Shown here piece after piece: positions 58,794 to 64,000 of a stretch of DNA of 64,000 nt (position 1 is its first letter; the number at the start of each line of letters is the position of its first letter). The notes beneath the pieces are model-generated. The model was not told where the DNA came from. It ran no database searches and saw nothing but the letters and a program-made list of their open reading frames with translations. The stretch is taken from assembly GCA_963720675.1 (NCBI GenBank), contig CAVRGH010000010.1, forward strand, positions 62,001-126,000. Direction: 5' to 3'. Position numbers and translations under genes: made by a program. This DNA comes from JALHSW01 sp963720675. Its GTDB lineage: Bacteria; Actinomycetota; Acidimicrobiia; IMCC26256; PALSA-555.

Positions 58794-60265
58794 CCTTCGG
58801 CCCGCAGGGCGGCGCGGTCGACCTTCTCGCCCGGGGTGAGTGGGAGTGCGTCGAGCACCCGGAGGTCCTCGGGGAGCTTGTACGCGGCGAGGTGCTCGGT
58901 GGCGTGGGCGCGCAGGTCCTGCAGGGTCGGCGGGCGGCCGGGATCCCGCGGCACCACGCACGCGACCCCGACCTCGCCCATGACCGGGTCGGCGCGGGGA
59001 ACGACCGCGACGGAGGCGACGTCCGGGTGGGTGGAGAGCACCGCCTCCACCTCGACCGGGTACACGTTGTAGCCACCGCGGACGTACATCTCCTTGCTCC
59101 GACCGACGAGGCGGAGTCGGCCCTGGTCGTCGACCCACCCGAGATCGCCGGTGCGCACGAACCCGTCGGCGGTGAACGCAGCGCGCGTGCCCTCGGGATC
59201 ACCCCAGTAGCCCGTCATGATCGCGGGCGACCGCAGGCAGACGCCGCCGACCTCGCCCGCGGCCACGTCGGCGTCGGACTCGTCGAGCAGCCGCAGCTCG
59301 ACGGCTGCGTGGGGACGGCCGACGCTGACGATCGCGTCCTCGTCGGGGTCGTCGAAGGCAGTGCCGAGCCCGATCCCGGCCTCCGTGCACGAGTACCGCG
59401 TCGCGAGCTTGGCTCCGAAGCGCGCGCGCGACTCCTCGGCGAGTCCGGGCGTCACCGGTCCGCCCCCGACGACGATGTACTCGACACTGTCGAGGTCGTA
59501 GCCGTCGAAGTCGGGCTGCCGCAGCATGAGCGCGAGCTGCGCGGGTACGCCGGCGACCGTGTTCATGCGCTCCCGTTCGAGGAGCTCGAGCGAGCCCTTC
59601 GCGCTCCACCTCGTCATGATGAAGTTCACTCCGCCGCGCCGCAGGTTGCCCGGGAGCTTCGTCATGAACCCGAGGTGCGCGAACGACGTGCCCGTGAAGC
59701 CGCGGCCGCCGCCACCCCACGACTCGCCGACGTCGTTCGCGGTGATGAACGCGAGCTGGCGGTTGCAGTAGAGCGCGCCCTTGGGGGCGCCGGTCGTGCC
59801 CGACGTGAAGATGATCGCGACGGGGCGGTCGGGGTCGTCGGGGAGCGGAGGTGGCGGGTCGCCGGCGACGCGCAGGCTCGTGAGCAGCTCGTCGGCCGAG
59901 GTCGCGGGCTCGATCTCGAGGCCGTCGTAGCCCGCCGGGACCACGTCCGGGGCGCCGATGACGAGTCGGGGAGTGGCGCGTTCGAGCACCCCGATGCGCT
60001 CACGTTCCGTGAGCCGATCGTTCACGCCTGCCGTCACCGCGCCGAGCTTGGCGGCCGCCAGGTAGAGGACGAGGTACTCCGGGCCCGGGGGCAGCACCAG
60101 GGCCACCACGTCGCCCAGGGCTACCCCTCGGGCAGCCAGGCCCAGGGCCGCTGCATCGCTCAGGCGGTCGAGGTCGGCGTACGAGACCGGCCAGCCCGCC
60201 GGGGCGACGTAGGCCGGCGAGCCGTCGAATCGGGTGGCCGCCTCGCGTAGGGTTGCGCCGAGCAT
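58790..60265 (-). CDS. Acyl-CoA synthetase (AMP-dependent)
   Basis: A start at 60265 (MLGATLREAATRFDGSPAYV) gives 491 residues; longer in-frame starts run into the TetR promoter region and are low-complexity. Motifs: IIFTSGTTGAPKGALYCNRQ, TRYSCTEAGIG, DGFVRTGDLGWVDDQG, GRSKEMYVRGGYNVYPVEVE and the lysine in PLTPGEKVDRAAL. It is similar in design to the ligase at 2566-4074. It is divergent from a TetR gene across 67 bp, the usual arrangement for a locally acting repressor. Confidence 0.88.
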   Translation of the reverse strand: MLGATLREAATRFDGSPAYVAPAGWPVSYADLDRLSDAAALGLAARGVALGDVVALVLPPGPEYLVLYLAAAKLGAVTAGVNDRLTERERIGVLERATPRLVIGAPDVVPAGYDGLEIEPATSADELLTSLRVAGDPPPPLPDDPDRPVAIIFTSGTTGAPKGALYCNRQLAFITANDVGESWGGGGRGFTGTSFAHLGFMTKLPGNLRRGGVNFIMTRWSAKGSLELLERERMNTVAGVPAQLALMLRQPDFDGYDLDSVEYIVVGGGPVTPGLAEESRARFGAKLATRYSCTEAGIGLGTAFDDPDEDAIVSVGRPHAAVELRLLDESDADVAAGEVGGVCLRSPAIMTGYWGDPEGTRAAFTADGFVRTGDLGWVDDQGRLRLVGRSKEMYVRGGYNVYPVEVEAVLSTHPDVASVAVVPRADPVMGEVGVACVVPRDPGRPPTLQDLRAHATEHLAAYKLPEDLRVLDALPLTPGEKVDRAALRAEG

Positions 60266-60332
60266 TGGCCAGAGCTTTCGGGGTCGGGCCGCGACGTGGT
60301 CGTGGCGGGGGCCGGGAGCCGGGGGTTCAGCA

Positions 60333-61052
60333 GTGGCGGCATCGTACAAGTCGGGTGGGGACCGCCCCTCCGGTGCCGCCCAGGGCGGGGCCAAGGCCGC
60401 GGCGAAGTCGGAGGCCAAGCCGGATCCGAAGGGTGAGCCGTCGGGCACACCCGCCCAGCGGCGCGAGCTGCGGGCTCAGGGCCGCCGGACGATGCGGCGG
60501 CTGCTCGATGCCGGCCTGCGGGTGTTCGCCCAACGCGGCTACCACGCGGCGCGCGTCGACGACATCGTGCGGGCGGCGCGCACGTCCCACGGGACCTTCT
60601 ATCTGTACTTCGCCAACAAGGAGGACCTCCTCCGCGCGCTCGCCGTCGACTGCGCGCAGGACCTCACCGACATGGCCGAGACCGTCGGGCAGATCACGCC
60701 CGACGAAGCGGGGCGCGCCGAGCTGCGCGCGTTCCTCGGCAAGTTCCTCACGACGTACAAGCGCTACGGACCGGTCATCCGGGCGTGGATGGAGGACCAG
60801 GTGGGCGACCGTGACGTCGACCGTCTCGGTGTCAAGGCGTTCACCGCGATCGGCGACGTGCTGGGGCGCCGGATGCGCGAGGCCGGCGTCCACTACGCCG
60901 CCAGCGAGGATGCCGCGGTCGGCGCGCTCATGGCGATGCTCGAGCGAGTCAGCTACGGGGTGGCGTCGCGTCGACTCGTCGCCGACGACGACGCGCTCCT
61001 CGACACCCTCACGACGATCATCCACCGAGGATTCTTCGGCGCCGCCCGCTGA
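60333..61052 (+). CDS. TetR/AcrR family transcriptional regulator
   Basis: A GTG at 60333 gives a 239-residue protein with a 45-residue Ala/Lys/Gly/Pro-rich, probably disordered, N-terminal arm. The HTH is at about 74-93 (RVDDIVRAARTSHGTFYLYF), followed by a helical ligand domain (FLTTYKRYGPVIRAWMEDQV). The architecture is close to the KstR-like/FadR-like actinobacterial repressors of lipid catabolism. It is divergent from the ligase at 60265 and a leading candidate to bind the shared CTGAC-N6-GTCAG palindromes, one of which lies 1.5 kb away upstream of the partner dehydrogenase. Confidence 0.86.
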   Translation: MAASYKSGGDRPSGAAQGGAKAAAKSEAKPDPKGEPSGTPAQRRELRAQGRRTMRRLLDAGLRVFAQRGYHAARVDDIVRAARTSHGTFYLYFANKEDLLRALAVDCAQDLTDMAETVGQITPDEAGRAELRAFLGKFLTTYKRYGPVIRAWMEDQVGDRDVDRLGVKAFTAIGDVLGRRMREAGVHYAASEDAAVGALMAMLERVSYGVASRRLVADDDALLDTLTTIIHRGFFGAAR

Positions 61053-61060
61053 AGCGAGCG

Positions 61061-61789
61061 TCAGGCGATCGACGACGACGCGTTCGCGATCGGGACGGCG
61101 AACGCCCGACACCACACGAGGACGGTCCAGTCCCCGGGGGCGAGGTCGGTGCCGGCGGGTACCGGGTAGAACTGCGTGCCCTGGTTGCCCTTCAGCGCGT
61201 CGAGCAGCACTCCGTCGCCGGGATCTTCCTGATCGCGACCGCGCACGACGTAGACGAAGTAGTCCGGCCCGGGCTCGATGTCGATCTCCTCGAGCCCGAC
61301 CACGTACGAGCCGTCGGGCTGCCGCGAGATCGACACAGTGCCGATCGCGTCGTGGCCGATCCCCGTCAGCTGGGCGGAGCCGAGCCGGACGGGCGCCGCG
61401 GATCCCGCATCGGGTTCGACGACCGGCTCGGCGTCGCCGACCGTGGCAGGAGGAGCCGTCGCGGTCGGGAACGCCTCCACGACCCTCTCGTTCCGGAAGC
61501 TGGGCACGACGAGCAGCACGACTCCGACCGTCGCGACGATGGCCAGCACGCCGAACCGCACGAGGTCGTTCCGGACCAGCCGGGGGAGCACGACGACCGC
61601 CAACACGATCCAGCCGACCACGAGCAGGGCGGTGATCGCGAACGCCTGAGCGCCAGAGAACACGTCCCGCACTGCGTTCGGGCTGACGATTGCCTTGACC
61701 GCGAACGCGACGACGAGTGCCGCCGAGGGAAGCCAGAGCACCCAACGTGGGAGTGTCCGGGACGGGTTCGGGGCGGTCTGGGTGGGCAC
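61061..61789 (-). CDS. Membrane-anchored DM13-domain protein
   Basis: The 242-residue protein has three N-terminal hydrophobic segments (VLWLPSAALVVAFAVKAIV, FAITALLVVGWIVLAVVVL, FGVLAIVATVGVVLLVV). A Pro/Ala/Val linker follows, then a C-terminal DM13 domain: GTVSISRQPDGSYVVGLEEI, GPDYFVYVVRG, LKGNQGTQFYPVPAG and TVLVWCRAFAVPIANA. DM13 is a predicted redox domain with a conserved cysteine (WC here). It is probably exposed outside the membrane. It converges with TetR; the stops are eight bases apart. Confidence 0.82.
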   Translation of the reverse strand: MPTQTAPNPSRTLPRWVLWLPSAALVVAFAVKAIVSPNAVRDVFSGAQAFAITALLVVGWIVLAVVVLPRLVRNDLVRFGVLAIVATVGVVLLVVPSFRNERVVEAFPTATAPPATVGDAEPVVEPDAGSAAPVRLGSAQLTGIGHDAIGTVSISRQPDGSYVVGLEEIDIEPGPDYFVYVVRGRDQEDPGDGVLLDALKGNQGTQFYPVPAGTDLAPGDWTVLVWCRAFAVPIANASSSIA

Positions 61790-61837
61790 GGCCAGTCTTC
61801 GGTCCTGCGGCGTCGCCCGGATGGCGGCGCATTCTCA

Positions 61838-61883
61838 GACCTGCGTCTCTCACCCCGGCGGAGCCGGGTGGGCGACGCATCCA
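61838..61883. repeat. Dispersed palindromic repeat, family B, copy 2
   Basis: GACCTGCGTCTCTCACCCCG followed by GCGGAGCCGGGTGGGCGACG and CATCCA matches the copy at 31131-31175 with few changes. The stem CACCCCGGC / GCCGGGTG around GGA and the outer TGCGTC/GACGCA are conserved. It lies ten bases after the thiolase-like stop (61893, minus strand). Confidence 0.65.
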
Positions 61884-61892
61884 AGGAGAGGG

Positions 61893-63047
61893 TCAGTCGA
61901 CGCCGAGGATGACGGTGCTGGCGGAGGAGAACCATCCGCCGGTCCCGTTCACGCAGCAGAGCTCGGCGTCGGGCACCTGGCGTTCGCCCGCCTCGCCGCG
62001 CAGCTGCCGCACCGCCTCGACGAGCAGGAACATGCCACGCATGCCGGGGTGACAGGCGGAGAGCCCACCGCCGTCGGTGTTGGTCGGGAGCGATCCACCG
62101 AGCCGCAGCGCGCCCGTCTCGACGAACGCCCCGCCCTCGCCCTTGCCGCAGAACCCCAGACCCTCGAGCGAGAGCAGCACCATCGGCGTGAACGCGTCGT
62201 AGATCTGCGCGCAGTCCATGTCGGCGGGGGTCACCCCGGCGCGTGCGAACGCCGCGGGCCCGGAGCGCGCGGCGGGAGACTCCGTGAAGTCCGCCCACTC
62301 GCTCATCGTCGTGTGGGAGACCGCTTCACCGGATCCGAGGACGCGCACGGGTCGCTTCGCGAGGTCCCGGGCGCGGTCCATCGACGTGAGCACGACCGCC
62401 CCGCCGCCGTCGGAGCGGATGCAGCAGTGCAGCTTCGTGAGCGGGTCGGCCATCATCCGCGATCCCTGGACCTCGTCGATGGTGATCGGATCCCGGTAGA
62501 AGGCGTCGGGGTTGAAGCCGGCGTTGTACCGAGTGGAGACCGCGATCTCCGCGAGCTGCTCGATCGTGGTGCCGAACTCGTGCATGTGGCGGCGGGCCGC
62601 CATCGCGTACTTCGCGATCAGCGAGTGTCCGAACGGCGCGTCGAACTGCACCGGCCCGCGCGACCCCATGGAGAGGTTCGACGTCGCCCGCTTGCGCTTC
62701 TTGAGGTCGGCACGGGCAGTGGAGCCGTACGCGAGCACGACGACCTCGGCGTGACCTGCCTCGATGGCCGCGCTCGCGTGCTCGACCATGAACTCCCACG
62801 AGCTGCCACCGACCGACGTGCCGTCGACCCAGTCGGGACGGACCCCGCAGTACTCCGCCACCTCGATGGGGGAGAGGAGCCCGGTGCCGCACGACCCGAA
62901 GCCGTCGATGTCGGCCTTCGTGAGCCCGGCGTCGGCGACCGCGCGGCTCGTCGCCTGGAAGTGGAGCTCGAACGGGGACTTGATGTCGACGCGCCCACAG
63001 TCCGAGAGCGCCGCCCCCACGAGGGCGACGCCGCGGGGTCCTGCCAC
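61893..63047 (-). CDS. Thiolase-like lipid-transfer protein (SCP-x/Ltp type)
   Basis: A GTG at 63047 gives AGPRGVALVGAALSDCGRVD and a 384-residue protein sharing one base with the upstream stop. The thiolase fold is clear (DIDGFGSCGTG, then DCAQIYDAFTPMVLLSLEG, SACHPGMRGMFL and CCVNGTGGW). The N-terminal nucleophile position reads DGTSVGGSSWEFMVEHA with no Cys, as in Ltp2-type aldolases and related thiolase-like proteins that work with a DUF35 partner. No DUF35 gene is visible here. It is co-directional with an enoyl-CoA hydratase. Confidence 0.83.
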   Translation of the reverse strand: MAGPRGVALVGAALSDCGRVDIKSPFELHFQATSRAVADAGLTKADIDGFGSCGTGLLSPIEVAEYCGVRPDWVDGTSVGGSSWEFMVEHASAAIEAGHAEVVVLAYGSTARADLKKRKRATSNLSMGSRGPVQFDAPFGHSLIAKYAMAARRHMHEFGTTIEQLAEIAVSTRYNAGFNPDAFYRDPITIDEVQGSRMMADPLTKLHCCIRSDGGGAVVLTSMDRARDLAKRPVRVLGSGEAVSHTTMSEWADFTESPAARSGPAAFARAGVTPADMDCAQIYDAFTPMVLLSLEGLGFCGKGEGGAFVETGALRLGGSLPTNTDGGGLSACHPGMRGMFLLVEAVRQLRGEAGERQVPDAELCCVNGTGGWFSSASTVILGVD

Positions 63048-63874
63048 TAGCGCAGCTTCCAGTCGATCCTCTTGCCGGACTCGAAGAGCTGCTGGCCCTC
63101 GGCGATGGAGTCCTGGTCGGTGCCGAGCCCGACGAACGCGTACCCGAGCGCGACGGCCTGGCGGTTCGACAGCTCCCGGGCCGCCCAGATGGCGCGGACC
63201 GTGCCCTGGATCGCGAGCTGGGGCTGCGCTGCGATCGCCTCGGCCGCCCACGCGGCTGTGTCGTGGAGCCGCTCCTTCGGGACGACCTCGGACACCAAGC
63301 CGACCTCGTGGGCTCGCCGCGCCGAGAGACGCTCGTAGTTGCCGAGCAGCGACAACCGCATGATCTCGCCGAACGGCATGCGGTCGGCCATGTGGATCGG
63401 TTCGAACGACGCCGTCATGCCGTACGTGACGTGCGGGTCGAAGAACGTGGCGTGCTCGGCCGCGATGATGAACTCGACCTCGCCGAGCATGTAGAAGGCA
63501 CCGCCGCACGCCATCCCGTTGACCGCGGCGATCACCGGCTTCCACAGGTCGGAGCTCTTCGGGCCGATGTTGTCACCCGGATCGTTGAAGTGGAACGGAG
63601 TGCTGCCAGAACCGACGACGTCCTCGTCGGTGGTCTCGTCGGTGTCGCCGCCCATCTGCTCCATGCGGTCGATGCCGGTGCAGAACGCCTTCTCGCCGGC
63701 GCCGGTGAGCACGATGGAGCGCACGTCATCGTGGCGACGGAGCTTGCGCCAGCAGTCGTGCAGCTCGCGCTGCATGAGCGAGTTGAAGGCGTTGAGTCGG
63801 TCGGGTCGGTTGAGCGTGACCCAGGCGACACCCTCCCGCTCTTCGTAGGCGAGCGTCTCGTAGTCGGCGAACAT
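63047..63874 (-). CDS. Enoyl-CoA hydratase/isomerase family protein
   Basis: The 275-residue protein starts MFADYETLAYEEREGVAWVT. Crotonase motifs: LNRPDRLNAFNSLMQREL, the oxyanion-hole segment AFCTGIDRMEQMGG and KPVIAAVNGMACGGAFYML. The residue after the CGG loop region (FFDPHVTYGMTASFEP) replaces the usual EIxLG glutamate, so hydratase activity is uncertain and isomerase or hydrolase activity is possible. It is one base from the thiolase-like gene, suggesting consecutive steps of one pathway. Confidence 0.85.
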   Translation of the reverse strand: MFADYETLAYEEREGVAWVTLNRPDRLNAFNSLMQRELHDCWRKLRRHDDVRSIVLTGAGEKAFCTGIDRMEQMGGDTDETTDEDVVGSGSTPFHFNDPGDNIGPKSSDLWKPVIAAVNGMACGGAFYMLGEVEFIIAAEHATFFDPHVTYGMTASFEPIHMADRMPFGEIMRLSLLGNYERLSARRAHEVGLVSEVVPKERLHDTAAWAAEAIAAQPQLAIQGTVRAIWAARELSNRQAVALGYAFVGLGTDQDSIAEGQQLFESGKRIDWKLR

Positions 63875-63884
63875 GCCCGGGAAC

Positions 63885-64000
63885 CTACTTCCGGGCCTGA
63901 GCGTCGATGCCCGGGTTGGTCGTGCGGAAGGCGTACCGGTTCAGGATGTGGCCCACTTGGGCTGGGTCCCACTGCGTGGCGTTGCCCTCCTTGTCGGTCG
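63885..64000 (-). CDS. Unidentified protein, C-terminal fragment only
   Basis: The minus strand reads an open frame from the window edge to the stop at 63885-63887, ending with WDPAQVGHILNRYAFRTTNP and GIDAQARK. It lies ten bases upstream of the enoyl-CoA hydratase on the same strand, so it is probably in that operon. About 37 residues are too few to assign a family. Confidence 0.5.
   Translation of the reverse strand, partial: TDKEGNATQWDPAQVGHILNRYAFRTTNPGIDAQARK

Noticed and set aside
2566..60265. A polyketide or NRPS cluster suggested by many ANL enzymes
   Set aside because: No ketosynthase, condensation or carrier-protein domains are found; the ligases are stand-alone FadD-like proteins.
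61049..61064. CTGAAGCGAGCGTCAG, a near match to the operator
   Set aside because: It is formed by the stop codons of two convergent genes, has a mismatch in the left half-site and is not upstream of any gene.

Overview
The window is high-GC DNA (roughly 70% by eye) with frequent GTG starts, many ATGA or GTGA gene overlaps, F420-type luciferase-like oxidoreductases, and many acyl-CoA ligases and acyl-CoA dehydrogenases. This fits an actinobacterium, most plausibly of the class Acidimicrobiia (Ilumatobacter/Iamia-like). That placement is inference; there is no rRNA or other phylogenetic marker here. No tRNA or rRNA gene was seen, and no gene-free stretch exceeds about 155 bases.

Layout. 1-5.1 kb: an LLM oxidoreductase (cut by the window edge), a DUF202 membrane pair, a small DUF5522 protein, an acyl-CoA ligase with a dimeric alpha/beta-barrel protein, and a trypsin-like protease. 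5.1-7.5 kb: SDR and acyl-CoA ligase. 7.5-12 kb: a gamma-glutamylation cluster (glnA4-like, C26 amidohydrolase, SDR, aldehyde dehydrogenase) with the same four gene types as M. tuberculosis Rv2857c-Rv2860c. 12-20 kb: a secreted peptidase-like hydrolase, two adjacent acyl-CoA dehydrogenase subunits, an acyl-CoA carboxylase carboxyltransferase, OsmC, and a ligase. 20-31 kb: methyltransferase, hydrolases, three amidohydrolases, an HNH endonuclease, an FAD monooxygenase and a broken integrase. 31-38.9 kb: cupredoxin lipoprotein, SDR, a partial ThDP-enzyme-like protein, a TetR regulator, exopolyphosphatase, ALDH and class II aldolase. 38.9-40 kb: an AbiEi/DUF559 nuclease-like gene between two copies of a palindromic repeat. 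40-49 kb: two SDRs, LLM oxidoreductase, DUF2889 protein, a degenerate ligase-like protein, VOC and hot-dog proteins, ligase and thiolase. 49-64 kb: histidinol-phosphatase-like, FGGY kinase, HD-GYP, ferredoxin, a fused double acyl-CoA dehydrogenase, LysM protein, thioesterase, a PuuD-type membrane protein, another dehydrogenase/ligase pair with a TetR regulator, a DM13 protein, thiolase-like protein and enoyl-CoA hydratase.

How it works together. Most genes activate carboxylic acids to CoA thioesters and oxidise them: ligases, dehydrogenases, hydratases, SDR dehydrogenases and thiolases. The split and the fused acyl-CoA dehydrogenases and the lipid-transfer-type thiolase resemble actinobacterial steroid or branched side-chain catabolism, but the substrate cannot be read from the sequence. 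A near-perfect palindrome, CTGAC-N5/6-GTCAG, lies just upstream of seven of these transcription units. It looks like the operator of one regulator, possibly one of the two TetR proteins present.

Data quality. At least ten genes have an open frame that continues intact in another frame after a single-base-type shift, often at GC-alternating or homopolymer runs. This density points to indel errors in the assembly rather than to ten real pseudogenes. I annotate these as one gene spanning both parts. Two dispersed palindromic repeat families sit at gene 3' ends, and one of them brackets the AbiEi/DUF559 gene with copies exactly 1,000 bp apart.
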